Source: Chelatococcus sp. (GTDB lineage: Bacteria; Pseudomonadota; Alphaproteobacteria; Rhizobiales; Beijerinckiaceae). Taken from it: 64,000 bases of DNA. A program made the position numbers and the translations under genes. Positions 43,906 to 52,279 of this stretch are shown here, one piece after another. The stretch is taken from the NCBI GenBank assembly GCA_003248805.1, contig QFQY01000004.1, forward strand, positions 1 through 64,000, in the 5' to 3' direction. The number at the start of each line of letters is the position of its first letter. The first letter of the stretch is position 1. Below the pieces are notes generated by a model. That model was not told the DNA's origin. It made no database searches and worked only from the letters and a program-made list of their open reading frames with translations.

Positions 43906-44558
43906 TCAGGCATGGATCCAGCAAAGCCGCGTCGGCACCGGCCGCCGACCAGCCCTTCGTCGCGGTGGTCGACGACGATCCCGCGGTCCGGGACGCGCTC
44001 GACAGCCTGTTTCGCTCCGTCGGCCTGGCGACGCGGGTGTTCGGCTCGCCCGCGGAACTTCTCCAGGGCAAGCTCCCGGACGCGCCCGGCTGCCTCGTCC
44101 TCGACGTCAGGCTTCCCGGCATCAGCGGCCTGGATTTCCAGGACCAGCTGTCGCGGCACGGTCTCGCGCTGCCGATCGTCTTCATGACCGGCCATGGCGA
44201 TATCCCGATGACCGTGCGGGCGATGAAGGCCGGCGCCATCGATTTCCTGTCGAAGCCGTTTCGCGATCAGGACATGCTCGATGCGGTCACCTCGGCGATC
44301 GAGCGCGACAGGACGAGCAGGAGCGAGAGCGCCGCGAAGGATGATCTGCGCGCCGAATACGAGACCCTGTCGCCACGCGAGCGCGAGGTCATGGGCCATG
44401 TCGTTTCGGGGCTGATGAACAAGCAGGTCGCCGGCATCATCGGACTCAGCGAGATCACCGTGAAGATCCACCGGGGCAATGTGATGCGGAAGATGGGCGT
44501 CCGTTCGCTGGCCGATCTCGTGCGCAAGGCCGAGGCGCTCGGCATTTCCCGATCCTGA
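43902..44558 (+). CDS. FixJ/NarL-type response regulator
   Basis: 218 residues. Receiver domain: FVAVVDDDPAVRDAL acidic pocket, phosphoacceptor Asp68 in LVLDVRLPGISG, conserved Thr in VFMTGHGD and Lys in FLSKPFRDQ. LuxR-type DNA-binding domain: ETLSPREREVMGHVVSGLMNKQVAGIIGLSEITVKIHRGNVMRKM, the FixJ signature. The start overlaps the kinase stop, so phosphorylation by that kinase is expected. Targets unknown. Confidence 0.92.
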   Translation: MIRHGSSKAASAPAADQPFVAVVDDDPAVRDALDSLFRSVGLATRVFGSPAELLQGKLPDAPGCLVLDVRLPGISGLDFQDQLSRHGLALPIVFMTGHGDIPMTVRAMKAGAIDFLSKPFRDQDMLDAVTSAIERDRTSRSESAAKDDLRAEYETLSPREREVMGHVVSGLMNKQVAGIIGLSEITVKIHRGNVMRKMGVRSLADLVRKAEALGISRS

Positions 44559-44571
44559 AGGACGCCTGCCG

Positions 44572-44587
44572 CAAACCTCCGTATGAT
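44572..44587 (+). promoter_or_regulatory. CCGTATGAT motif upstream of the single-domain response regulator
   Basis: CAAACCTCCGTATGAT, 89 bases before the start at 44677; see the copy at 40914-40929. A weaker relative (CACCTTGGTATGAG, around 45260) precedes the haloperoxidase gene. Confidence 0.4.
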
Positions 44588-44676
44588 GGTCGCGGCGGAG
44601 AGATTCCTTCATAACAGGGTCAAGCCGCGCATCGGACGCTCCTCTCGTGCGACACGGCACGAAGGGATGAGGGATT

Positions 44677-45063
44677 ATGCAGCAGACACCGATCATCGCC
44701 ATCGTCGACGACGATGATGGCGTTCGCACCTCTCTGACCAGCCTGGTTCGCTCGCTGGGCTACGACGTCCGCAGCTACGCTTCCGCGACAGATTTCCTGG
44801 ACGACCGGGAGACGAGCGAGCCGGACTGCCTGATCACCGATATCCAGATGCCGCGCATGACGGGCGACGAGCTCCAGGCCGAGCTGCTCGCGGCGGGCCG
44901 ATCGTTCCCGATGATCTTCATGACCGCGTTCCCGACCGACCCCATCCGTCAACGGGTGATGGCTGCCGGCGCCTGCGCCTTCCTCGACAAGCCGGCCGAT
45001 GGCGACGCGATCGCTCATCACCTGGCCACGGCTCTCGCCGAGCACGGCCGGCCGTCGCGCTGA
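44677..45063 (+). CDS. Single-domain response regulator
   Basis: 128 residues, receiver only. IAIVDDDDGVRTSL provides the acidic pocket, Asp55 in LITDIQMPRMTGDE is the phosphoacceptor, IFMTAF has the Thr and FLDKPADGD the Lys. The sequence is most like FixJ-type receivers but has no output domain, so it should act by protein contact or as a phosphate sink. It has its own upstream region and is followed by a terminator. Confidence 0.9.
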   Translation: MQQTPIIAIVDDDDGVRTSLTSLVRSLGYDVRSYASATDFLDDRETSEPDCLITDIQMPRMTGDELQAELLAAGRSFPMIFMTAFPTDPIRQRVMAAGACAFLDKPADGDAIAHHLATALAEHGRPSR

Positions 45064-45198
45064 ACCGCGCCGCCCCGGCAGGCCGCCCGTCGTTCCAGGC
45101 TGCCTCGGCCACCGCCACCGTCTCCTGAAAGGCTGTTGTGGCTCCTTCAGCCCTCGTCCCGAGGGGCCGAATTCCCGAACAGGCTCTGAAGCTTTCAT

Positions 45199-45227
45199 GC
45201 CCGCCGGCGCGAGCCGGCGGGCGTTTT
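45199..45227 (+). terminator. Rho-independent terminator after the response regulator
   Basis: GCCCGCCGGC and GCCGGCGGGC form a perfect 10-bp stem with a GCGA loop, followed by G and TTTT. It lies 135 bases after the 44677 gene stop. Confidence 0.75.
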
Positions 45228-45358
45228 CCTGCGTCGCGCGGCGCCGTTCCGGACCAGCACACCTTGGTATGAGGCGATGAACCGAGCGTAGGATTCTCGG
45301 TCTTCCCCCGGCCTCCTAGGTTCGTTCTGCCAATCAGTGACGGCCCGGAGACAACGGC

Positions 45359-46390
45359 ATGAACACCGACAACGACGAGCGCGCGGCGGCATTCGGCCCC
45401 CGCCACGAGCAGGGGCCGAGCGGCGGCGCATTCACCAGGCGCAACGTCGTCGTCGGCACCGCAGGCCTTGCGGCAGCCTCTCTTCTGCCGGCTGCGGCTT
45501 TCGCCCAACCCCACCAATCGGTTCAGCATTCGAAAGGAGACCATCCCATGAGCAGCGGTTTCGTGAAGACCAAGGACGGCGTCGAGATCTTCTTCAAGGA
45601 CTGGGGTCCGAAGACCGCCCAGCCCATCGTGTTCCACCATGGCTGGCCGCTGTCCTCCGACGACTGGGACGCGCAGATGCTGTTCTTCCTCGCGAACGGC
45701 TATCGCGTCGTCGCCCATGACCGCCGTGGCCATGGCCGCTCCACGCAGGTCGATTTCGGCAACGACATCGAGCACTATGCCGCGGACGCCTCGGCGGTCG
45801 CGGAGCATCTCAACCTGCGCAACGCCGTGCATATCGGCCACTCGACCGGCGGCGGCGAGGTGGCCCGCTATGTCGCGAAGTTCGGCCAGCCGCAGGGCCG
45901 CGTCGCCAAGGCGGTGCTCGTCAGCGCCATTCCTCCGCTGATGGTCAAGACCGAGAAGAATCCGGGCGGCACGCCGATCGAGGTCTTCGACGGCTTCCGC
46001 AAGGCTCTCGCCGGCAACCGGGCGCAGTTCTATCTCGACGTGGCGTCGGGGCCCTTCTACGGCTTCAACCGGCCGGACGCGAAGGTCTCCCAGGGCATCG
46101 TCAACAACTGGTGGCGCCAGGGCATGATCGGCGGCGCGCTGGCGCAGTATGAAGGCATCAAGGCCTTCTCCGAGACCGACCAGACCGACGACCTCAAGGC
46201 GATCACCGTGCCGACGCTGGTCCTGCAGGGCGACGACGACCAGGTCGTTCCCTACAAGGATGCGGCGCTGCTGCAGGCCAAGCTGATCAAGAACAGCACG
46301 CTGAAGATCTATCCGGGCTTCCCTCACGGCATGCTCACCACCCATGCCGACGTGATCAACCCGGACCTGCTCGCCTTCGTGAAGGGCTGA
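45359..46390 (+). CDS. Alpha/beta hydrolase, non-haem haloperoxidase type, with N-terminal Tat-like signal
   Basis: 343 residues from the first ATG. FTRRNVVVGTAGLAAASLLPAAAFAQ (RR at 27-28) resembles a Tat signal. The enzyme part starts near residue 64: GVEIFFKDWGPK, oxyanion HHGWPLSSDDW, nucleophile HIGHSTGGGEVARY, acid LQGDDDQVVPY and His in GFPHGM, the perhydrolase/non-haem chloroperoxidase pattern. Odd: an internal ATG at 45548 (MSSGFVKTKDG) has the better ribosome binding site and would give a 280-residue cytoplasmic enzyme of the usual family length. Natural substrate unknown; related proteins are esterases or perhydrolases. Confidence 0.9.
   Translation: MNTDNDERAAAFGPRHEQGPSGGAFTRRNVVVGTAGLAAASLLPAAAFAQPHQSVQHSKGDHPMSSGFVKTKDGVEIFFKDWGPKTAQPIVFHHGWPLSSDDWDAQMLFFLANGYRVVAHDRRGHGRSTQVDFGNDIEHYAADASAVAEHLNLRNAVHIGHSTGGGEVARYVAKFGQPQGRVAKAVLVSAIPPLMVKTEKNPGGTPIEVFDGFRKALAGNRAQFYLDVASGPFYGFNRPDAKVSQGIVNNWWRQGMIGGALAQYEGIKAFSETDQTDDLKAITVPTLVLQGDDDQVVPYKDAALLQAKLIKNSTLKIYPGFPHGMLTTHADVINPDLLAFVKG
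45533..45550 (+). promoter_or_regulatory. Internal ribosome binding site and ATG in the haloperoxidase gene
   Basis: AAAGGAGA (45533-45540) then seven bases then ATG at 45548, in frame with the hydrolase. It is much stronger than the sequence before the first ATG and would remove the signal peptide. Confidence 0.7.
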
Positions 46391-46415
46391 GCGGACACAG
46401 GCACCAATCGAGGCA

Positions 46416-46446
46416 AGGAGGCGGGGGAAACCCCGTCTCCTTTTTT
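46416..46446 (+). terminator. Rho-independent terminator after the haloperoxidase gene
   Basis: GGAGGCGGGG pairs with CCCCGTCTCC (one G-U pair in RNA), loop GAAA, followed by six T residues, 26 bases after the stop. Confidence 0.85.
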
Positions 46447-46793
46447 GCATATGTGCCACTTCCATATGCCCCCGCCGGTCCGGCGAGCGACCGGCGTTGC
46501 GCGTGCAGCCGGATCCTCTGGTATCGTCCGCCGGCACCGCCCCGACGCGCCGGGGGATTGCCCTTGCAGGCCAGCTTCGAGCCGAGCGAACTGGACGGAT
46601 GAGGGCTCGGAGGCTTCTCGTCGTCGGCGCGATCCGGAATGGCGGGCACCGCGAGGCCGGTGCGGAGGCGGAATGCGCGGCCGCCTCCAGGCGCGCGCCG
46701 CCTGAGCTTGCGCGCATCGCGCCGCGCGCTCAGGGCCTTATCTTGCCCGGTCTCCGGCGGTGCGGATGAGGGCGTCGGATCGCCCCGCTGCCC
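46447..46793. other. Region without a supported gene between terminator and monooxygenase gene
   Basis: About 350 bases. CATATG occurs twice 15 bases apart just after the terminator (46447-46469). Short Arg/Ala-rich open frames on both strands show no ribosome binding site or family features. Confidence 0.45.
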
Positions 46794-47909
46794 TCAGAGG
46801 GCGGAGGCGCCGAGGCGGCGGCCATAGGCCGCGATCTCGCGCCCGACGGGCAGCCGCTCGCGCTCGTAACGGGCGAGCGCCGTGGCGAGGTCGCTCTCCG
46901 CCGCGAGGTGCCGCTGCAGGGCCATGACGTCGCCGGCGGCCTTCGAGACGCCCATCGCGGTATGCGGCCGAACCACGAAGGCCGCATCGCCGATCAGAGC
47001 CATCCCCGGCCCGGCCATGCGCGGGGCCTCGTAGTCGAAGATGCCCTGGATCGACGGGCTCTCCTCCGCGCCGACGGCGAGCGCGAACTGCGGCGGCAGG
47101 ATGTCGGCCGCCTCGCGCCTCAGCGCGTCGCGCCGAACCTCGGAGAGGCCGCCACGCGGCAGGGAGACGTCGTGCGTCCGGCCGTCGCGGTCGGTGAAGA
47201 GCTCGGCGAGGGCGGAGGCCGCCACCCGCCGATACCAGACCCAGTTGTAGCGCCGCTCGCCCTTCGTCGTCTCGCCTCCCGGGCCGGGCACGAGATAGCC
47301 GAGCGCATGCGCGCCCGGCGCCACATAGAAGGCGAAACGGTCCAGCAGGAGCGAGGCGTCCTCGGGAAGCGCCGTCTCGGGAATCAGGCCGCGCCAGGCG
47401 ACATAGCCCGCGAAGCTGTTGGCGTGGGCCTCGGGCGCGACCGCCCTGCGCACCACCGAGCCGATGCCGTCGGCGCCGATCACGAGATCGGCCTCCTCCG
47501 TCGAGCCGTCCTCGAACAGGAGGCTGGCGCCGTCTCCCGCTGGACCGGCGCTGGCGACGGGGCGGCCGAGCTCATAGCGTCCGCCGGCGAGATGCGAGGC
47601 TACGGTCTCGTAGAGGACATCCCAGGACACCTGAGTCTGCGGGGTCGCGAGGGTCTGGGTCACCCGTCCGTCGCGGTCGAGATAGATGCGCTCCCAGGCC
47701 ACCACGTCGACGCGGGCGACGTGCTCGTGGCCGATCAGCCGGAGCATGCGAAAGACCTCCTGCTGGGCCACGAGCCCGGCGCCGCGGCCCGCGAGCCCAT
47801 GGCGCGAACGCTCGTGGATCCGCACGTCGTGCCCGTCCCGCTGGAGCAGGATCGCGGCGAAGAGGCCCGCCAGCGATCCGCCGACGATCCTGATCCGAAG
47901 CGGCCTCAT
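46794..47909 (-). CDS. FAD-dependent aromatic monooxygenase (PHBH fold)
   Basis: 371 residues. FAD-binding RIRIVGGSLAGLFAAILLQRDGHDVRIHERS (GxGxxG-type, here GGSLAG as in 2,6-dihydroxypyridine hydroxylases), DG motif LVIGADGIGSVVRRAV, and GD motif GPGMALIGDAAFVVRPHTAMGVSKAAGD. The family hydroxylates aromatic or heteroaromatic rings with NAD(P)H and oxygen. No signal peptide. It is divergent from an MFS transporter gene across 238 bases, which may export or import a related compound. Substrate cannot be predicted. Confidence 0.88.
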   Translation of the reverse strand: MRPLRIRIVGGSLAGLFAAILLQRDGHDVRIHERSRHGLAGRGAGLVAQQEVFRMLRLIGHEHVARVDVVAWERIYLDRDGRVTQTLATPQTQVSWDVLYETVASHLAGGRYELGRPVASAGPAGDGASLLFEDGSTEEADLVIGADGIGSVVRRAVAPEAHANSFAGYVAWRGLIPETALPEDASLLLDRFAFYVAPGAHALGYLVPGPGGETTKGERRYNWVWYRRVAASALAELFTDRDGRTHDVSLPRGGLSEVRRDALRREAADILPPQFALAVGAEESPSIQGIFDYEAPRMAGPGMALIGDAAFVVRPHTAMGVSKAAGDVMALQRHLAAESDLATALARYERERLPVGREIAAYGRRLGASAL

Positions 47910-48147
47910 GAGGTGTCTCCCATCCCCGGCATGGCGCGGCGGGTGCCTGTCCGGCTCCGTCTCCGCACGGCTACGGAAACGGCATGCCGCCGCGGCGCAC
48001 AATCATACGCAGGTGTCAGCGGGCTAGCCGCGAGCGCTAAAGCCTCTTGCCGGGGGAGGGCCTATTCTGCGGCCAGATCGGCGTCCTGGCAGGTCCGGAC
48101 GGTCGTCTCGGCGCACGCGATGCGTCGAACCCTTGGAGAAGAGGACA

Positions 48148-49350
48148 ATGACGCAACAGAGCGGGAACGGCCCGATGCCGTTCGTTCTGAGCCGGATGGC
48201 GATCTACGCCATGGCCAGCGCGGCCGGCATCGCCGTCGCGAACATCTATTACAACCAGCCGATGCTGGGGTTGATCGAGGACGATCTGCCCGGGCCCCTG
48301 ACCGGCCTGATCCCGACCGCGACGCAGCTCGGCTACGCCGCCGGCCTCTTCCTGCTCGTGCCGCTCGGCGACATCGTCGAGCGGCGCCGGCTGATCGTCG
48401 CGCAGTTCGGTCTGCTGGCCGTTGCGCTCGTGCTCGCGGCGCTGGCGCCGAGCGCGCTTCTGGTCGTGCTGGCCTCGCTGGTGGTCGGCCTCGCGGCGAC
48501 GGTCGCGCAGCAGATCGTTCCGCTCTCGTCCCACCTCTCGGCGCCGGAGCGGCGGGGCGCGACGGTCGGCACGGTGCTCGCCGGCATCCTGACCGGCATC
48601 CTGCTGAGCCGGACGCTGGCCGGATTCGTGGCGACCCATGCGGGCTGGCGCGAGATGTTCTGGCTCGGCGTGCCGATGGCGCTGGCGGCGGGCGGCCTGA
48701 TGATGGCGATCTTGCCGCACACGCCGCCCGACACCCGGCTGGGCTATGGCCGGCTCATGCACTCGCTCGTCCATCTCTGGCGCGAGTTTCCGGCGCTGCG
48801 CCTCGCCGCCGCGACGCAGGCCCTGATTTTCGCCGCCTTCACGGTCTTCTGGACGGTGCTGGCCTTCCGGCTGCAGGCGCCGCCCTTCGGGCTGGGCGCG
48901 GATGTGGCGGGTCTGTTCGGCATCGTCGGCGCGGTCGGGATCTTCGCGGCGCCCCTTGCCGGGCGCTTCGCCGATGCGCGGGGCGCCGGCCCCGTGGTCG
49001 CGATGGGGGCGGCGATCACGCTGCTCTCCTGGGTCGTTTTCGGCCTCTGGACCTCGCTGGCGGGCCTCGTCGTGGGCGTGATCCTGCTCGATTTCGCCAT
49101 GCAGTCGGCGCTCGTCTCCAATCAGCACATCGTCTTCGCGCTGCGCCCCCAGGCGCGTGCCCGGCTCAACACCATCCTGATGGGCGCGATGTTCCTCGGC
49201 GGCGCCTTCGGCTCCGCCGCCGGCACGGCGGCCTGGCAGTTCGGCGGCTGGGCCGGCGTGGTCGCCCTCGGGTTGGCCCTGGGCCTCGTCGCGACGGCGC
49301 TCCAGTTCGTCGGCCTCGTCCGCGGCGCCGGGCAGGTCCGCACGCACTAG
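48148..49350 (+). CDS. MFS transporter, multidrug-efflux type
   Basis: 400 residues with about twelve membrane helices. IAVANIYYNQPMLGLI near the N-terminus and the motif-A-like loop PLGDIVERRRLI are typical of the drug:proton antiporter subfamily with the YNQP signature. GGAGAAGAGG lies just before the ATG, which fixes the start over a TTG fifteen bases upstream. It stands divergent to an FAD monooxygenase; co-regulation is possible. Confidence 0.9.
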   Translation: MTQQSGNGPMPFVLSRMAIYAMASAAGIAVANIYYNQPMLGLIEDDLPGPLTGLIPTATQLGYAAGLFLLVPLGDIVERRRLIVAQFGLLAVALVLAALAPSALLVVLASLVVGLAATVAQQIVPLSSHLSAPERRGATVGTVLAGILTGILLSRTLAGFVATHAGWREMFWLGVPMALAAGGLMMAILPHTPPDTRLGYGRLMHSLVHLWREFPALRLAAATQALIFAAFTVFWTVLAFRLQAPPFGLGADVAGLFGIVGAVGIFAAPLAGRFADARGAGPVVAMGAAITLLSWVVFGLWTSLAGLVVGVILLDFAMQSALVSNQHIVFALRPQARARLNTILMGAMFLGGAFGSAAGTAAWQFGGWAGVVALGLALGLVATALQFVGLVRGAGQVRTH

Positions 49351-49469
49351 GCATCGAACGGGACGATGGAGCCCGCTCTCCGGGGCGCTCCCATGCGACG
49401 ACGAGGACTCGGATCGCCAAACATCCGCAGGGGCGCGTGGCGATCCGACCGGCTGTCCCACCGGCGAGA

Positions 49470-49483
49470 TTGACCGCGGTCAA
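49470..49483. promoter_or_regulatory. FNR/FixK-type box (perfect palindrome)
   Basis: TTGACCGCGGTCAA, fully symmetrical, 119 bases before the Gly/Tyr-rich protein start. Consensus for FNR/FixK/DNR regulators is TTGAY-N4-RTCAA. Confidence 0.7.
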
Positions 49484-49602
49484 TCCTGCGCAGTGGCCGA
49501 GGCGTACAAGGGCGGGGAGGGCCGGACCGTCATGCGGGCCGGCCCCGCTTTCGGTGCGCATGCGCTCCGGCACAGGCTCGCCGCAGATGGGAGACGCAGG
49601 CG

Positions 49603-50217
49603 ATGCGACATTCTCTCCTCTTCAAACTGGCCCTGGCCGTCGGCTTTCTCGCGGTGGTCGCGGCGGGGACGCCGGCCGAGGCGCAGCGCTACGGGGGCGG
49701 CCACGGCTTCCGCGGCTATGGTGGCGGCTTCCGTGGCGGCGGCTTCGCCGGGCGCGGCTTCTATGGCCGTCCCGTCGCGGGTCCCGGCCGGTGGTATGGT
49801 GGCGCCTGGCGCGGCGCTGGCTGGCGTGGTGCCGGGTGGTATGGCGGCGGCTGGCGTGGAACGGCCTGGCGCGGCGCGGCCTGGCGGGCCCCCGGGCGTT
49901 ACTGGGGCGGCTACGGTTATCGCCGCTACGGCTACTGGCCTTACGCGGGGGCGCCGTTCATCGGCGGGCTCGTGCTCGGTGGCCTCGCGGCGACGTATCC
50001 CCGCGGCTACGGCTATGACGGCTACCCTTATGCGTACCCCTATGTCGTCGAGCGCTACTCGGCGCCGGTCTATCGCGAGGTCTACACGCTCGGCCCGATC
50101 GGCGCCTACTGCCGGACGCCGGTCCGGACGTGCCGGCTGATCGATCCGGCGGAGGTCGGCGGCGGTTGCTCCTGTCGCGTGCAGGGAGGCCGGGTGCGCG
50201 GTGCGGTCGTTCCCTGA
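49603..50217 (+). CDS. Gly/Tyr/Trp/Arg-rich secreted protein
   Basis: 204 residues. Signal peptide LLFKLALAVGFLAVVAAGTPAEAQ, then a low-complexity segment of repeated RGxGW/YGGG units (residues about 30-105), a hydrophobic FIGGLVLGGLAA stretch, a Tyr-rich part, and a Cys-containing tail (YCRTPVRTCRLI, GGCSCRVQGG). Rhizobial genomes encode many such GYR-rich envelope proteins of unknown function. The composition could favour surface association or phase separation; nothing catalytic is visible. Preceded by an FNR-type box. Confidence 0.75.
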   Translation: MRHSLLFKLALAVGFLAVVAAGTPAEAQRYGGGHGFRGYGGGFRGGGFAGRGFYGRPVAGPGRWYGGAWRGAGWRGAGWYGGGWRGTAWRGAAWRAPGRYWGGYGYRRYGYWPYAGAPFIGGLVLGGLAATYPRGYGYDGYPYAYPYVVERYSAPVYREVYTLGPIGAYCRTPVRTCRLIDPAEVGGGCSCRVQGGRVRGAVVP

Positions 50218-50308
50218 AGGCCGACGTATCGCCCGCGAGCCGAGCGGTCCGTAGCGGGAGATCGGAGACCTGCGCCCGATCGGGTAGACTTTATTGTCGT
50301 CGTGAATC

Positions 50309-50322
50309 TTGAGAAAGGTCAA
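50309..50322. promoter_or_regulatory. FNR/FixK-type box upstream of the AraC-type gene
   Basis: TTGAGAAAGGTCAA, 54 bases before the AraC-type start at 50377. A GTG-initiated upstream frame (50302) would place it inside the gene, which is one reason that start was rejected. Confidence 0.6.
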
Positions 50323-50376
50323 TGCGGGGGTGCTTGTGATTGCGATCTTCTCCGGGAAGAGAAACTGGAGAGAGAA

Positions 50377-51486
50377 ATGGGCGTTGTCGGCATGGCTGTG
50401 CGTTCCAATATTTCTCCTGTTCGGGAGCTGATCAGGAATTTCCTGCCGGATGTCTTGGACGACTATGGGGTAAGCTCTTCGCGCTTTCTCGCTTCGCTTG
50501 GCCGAGGCGCGGGCAGTCCCCTCGCATGCGGTGCTGAGTGTGGGTATCCCCGCATGGCGGATCTGCTGCGGAGAGCGGCCGAGTTCGCCGATTGCGAGCA
50601 TCTGGGCCTCCTGCTGGGGCAGGCCGGCCATCACTCCCTGGTGGAGGGCCTCGGCCCCGGCGTCGCGCGGGCTCCGACGGTAGGGGCGGCCCTGATGGCG
50701 ATACGCTCCCAGTTCAGCTCGCAGGAGCGGGGGGCGATCGTCGAGTTCACCACGGGCGACATGGCTTGCCTGAGCTACATCGTCGTCGATCCCGCCGTGG
50801 ACAGCGCTGCGGTCGTCTCGGACGTGGCGGGCGCCGCCGCGCTGCGCGTTCTGTCGGAGCTGTGCGGGTCCCGCTGGTCTCCGGAACTGGTGGAGCTGCC
50901 GCGGCGCCCACCCCGCGATCTCCGCCCCTATCGCCGGCTCTTCAAATGTCCGATCGCCTTCAATGCGACGATGGTCGCGATCCACTTCAGGGCGGCGTGG
51001 CTCGACGCGCCGCTCGCGGCCGGCGGGAACGTCGGCTGTGCCAAGGCGCCGCCGCCCCTGCAGGCCTCGGGCGCGCCCGACATGGTCGAATGCGTCACCC
51101 AGCAGCTGGCGCGCAGCATCGCGTCGGGCGCGGCGGTCTCCGCGGGCAAGGTCGCCCGGCTCTTCGGCATGTGCGGGCGAACGCTTCAGCGCGAATTGAC
51201 GAAGGCGCGGACGAGCTACCGCTCCCTGTCCGACGATGTCCGCTTCGGCATGGCCAGGCGCCTGCTGCAGGATACGGACATGCCGGTGACGGAGATCGCG
51301 CTGGCTTTGGGCTATGCCGATGCCTCGGTTCTGACGCGCGCCTTCACGCGCTGGGCCGGCACCTGCCCGTCCGAATGGCGCGCCAGCAACCGGCTCCTTC
51401 GCAGGCCGACGGCAGCAGCGCCGTGCGCGCGCATTCTCCCGTGTGCCGGCGATCGGCTTCAGGCGTTGGTGCCGTCGAGAGCCTGA
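50377..51486 (+). CDS. AraC-family transcriptional regulator
   Basis: 369 residues. The N-terminal part (about 15-200) resembles the ligand-binding domain of OruR/ArgR-like AraC regulators (HLGLLLGQAGHHSLVEGLGPGVARAPTVGAALMAI). C-terminal double helix-turn-helix: VSAGKVARLFGMCGRTLQRELTKARTSYRSLSDDVRFGMARRLLQDTDMPVTEIALALGYADASVLTRAFTRWAGTCPSEWR. GGAGAGAG immediately precedes the ATG. Ligand and targets unknown; preceded by an FNR-type box, so probably under the Crp/Fnr regulator encoded convergently next door. Confidence 0.88.
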   Translation: MGVVGMAVRSNISPVRELIRNFLPDVLDDYGVSSSRFLASLGRGAGSPLACGAECGYPRMADLLRRAAEFADCEHLGLLLGQAGHHSLVEGLGPGVARAPTVGAALMAIRSQFSSQERGAIVEFTTGDMACLSYIVVDPAVDSAAVVSDVAGAAALRVLSELCGSRWSPELVELPRRPPRDLRPYRRLFKCPIAFNATMVAIHFRAAWLDAPLAAGGNVGCAKAPPPLQASGAPDMVECVTQQLARSIASGAAVSAGKVARLFGMCGRTLQRELTKARTSYRSLSDDVRFGMARRLLQDTDMPVTEIALALGYADASVLTRAFTRWAGTCPSEWRASNRLLRRPTAAAPCARILPCAGDRLQALVPSRA

Positions 51487-51515
51487 GGCGGCCGGGCTCC
51501 CGCAGGGCGGCAGGA

Positions 51516-52127
51516 TCACGCGGCGTCGTCATGCTCCACGGGCGTGGCAGGCACGGCCCGCCTCGCTGCCATGTCGCGATCCTTGATGACCCTCAAGGAA
51601 CGCGACAACGTCTCGGGCGTGATCGCGAGATAGTCGGCTACGTCCTTGTGGCTCATCAACATTTTGTGCGGCGAGCAGGCACGCTCGTCGACGCCGCGCT
51701 TGCGCATCAGGTCGAAGAACCAGGCGACGCGCGCGGTCGCCGGCAGGTGCGCGACGCGTTCCATGTGGTGGGCGAGATCGCTATAGGCCTGGGTCGACTG
51801 GTCCATCAGCTCGAGCGCCGCAGCCGCGTTGGCGGCGCATAATTCCAGGACGGAGCTCAGGGACAGGCGGATCAGGTCGACGTTCGTGACGGCTTCGGCG
51901 GCCGTGTCGCGCCGGTCCAGGCAGATGCCGAAGATGTCGCCAGGGAAAGCGAAACGCACGATCTGCCGGGAACCGCTGGCTCCATTGACCTGAAGGCGGA
52001 CGCAACCTTTCCGGACACGATAGATCGCCTCGGAAAGCTCTCCCTCATCGTAGATCGTCTGGCCCTTGTGGAAGCGGACGGGCCAATGCAGGGCCTGGTC
52101 CAGCGTTGATTGGCATTCCCCCGACAT
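51516..52127 (-). CDS. Crp/Fnr-family regulator (FixK-like)
   Basis: 203 residues. cNMP-type beta-roll: VRFHKGQTIYDEGELSEAIYRVRKGCVRLQV, VRFAFPGDIFGI. Then a dimerisation helix and a C-terminal winged helix MSHKDVADYLAITPETLSRSLRVIKD. The recognition helix carries E172-x-x-S175-R176, the FNR/FixK residues that read TTGA half sites. The N-terminal four-Cys iron-sulfur motif of FNR is absent (only isolated Cys5, Cys42 and Cys69), so it is FixK-like rather than a direct oxygen sensor; Cys42 or Cys69 could be redox sensitive. A TTGA-N6-TCAA box lies 80 bases upstream of its start, suggesting autoregulation. Convergent with the AraC-type gene. Confidence 0.9.
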   Translation of the reverse strand: MSGECQSTLDQALHWPVRFHKGQTIYDEGELSEAIYRVRKGCVRLQVNGASGSRQIVRFAFPGDIFGICLDRRDTAAEAVTNVDLIRLSLSSVLELCAANAAAALELMDQSTQAYSDLAHHMERVAHLPATARVAWFFDLMRKRGVDERACSPHKMLMSHKDVADYLAITPETLSRSLRVIKDRDMAARRAVPATPVEHDDAA

Positions 52128-52207
52128 GGCGGCTCCTCGACGTGGCTGGCAAGTACGGAAGCGCGATCTAGGCGGGCAACCTACACGTTGGGCGTGCCGA
52201 AAGATAT

Positions 52208-52221
52208 TGACCCCGATCAAA
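52208..52221. promoter_or_regulatory. FNR/FixK-type box upstream of the Crp/Fnr regulator gene
   Basis: TTGACCCCGATCAA, 80 bases upstream of the regulator start and 58 bases after the BON-protein gene stop. Probable autoregulatory site. Confidence 0.65.
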
Positions 52222-52279
52222 TCGAGGAGTGGGCGATCGCTGCGTCCGCCGGCGCTAAGGGAGTATCCGGCCCGGCGGC

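Noticed and set aside
49509..49549. GC-rich imperfect hairpin (GCGGGG/CCCCGC) downstream of the first FNR-type box
   Set aside because: Pairing needs mismatches and bulges, and only TTT follows; it would also lie inside the leader of the 49603 gene, so it is not a convincing terminator.
50302..50376. GTG start extending the AraC-type protein by 25 residues
   Set aside because: It would put the FNR-type box in the coding sequence and lacks a ribosome binding site, whereas the ATG at 50377 has GGAGAGAG.
51583..51596. A sixth TTGA-N6-TCAA match (TTGATGACCCTCAA)
   Set aside because: It lies inside the Crp/Fnr coding sequence near its 3' end and its second half is CTCAA rather than RTCAA; probably coincidence of coding sequence.
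51516..52127. Oxygen-sensing FNR proper
   Set aside because: The four-Cys iron-sulfur motif is absent, so a FixK-like role was preferred.
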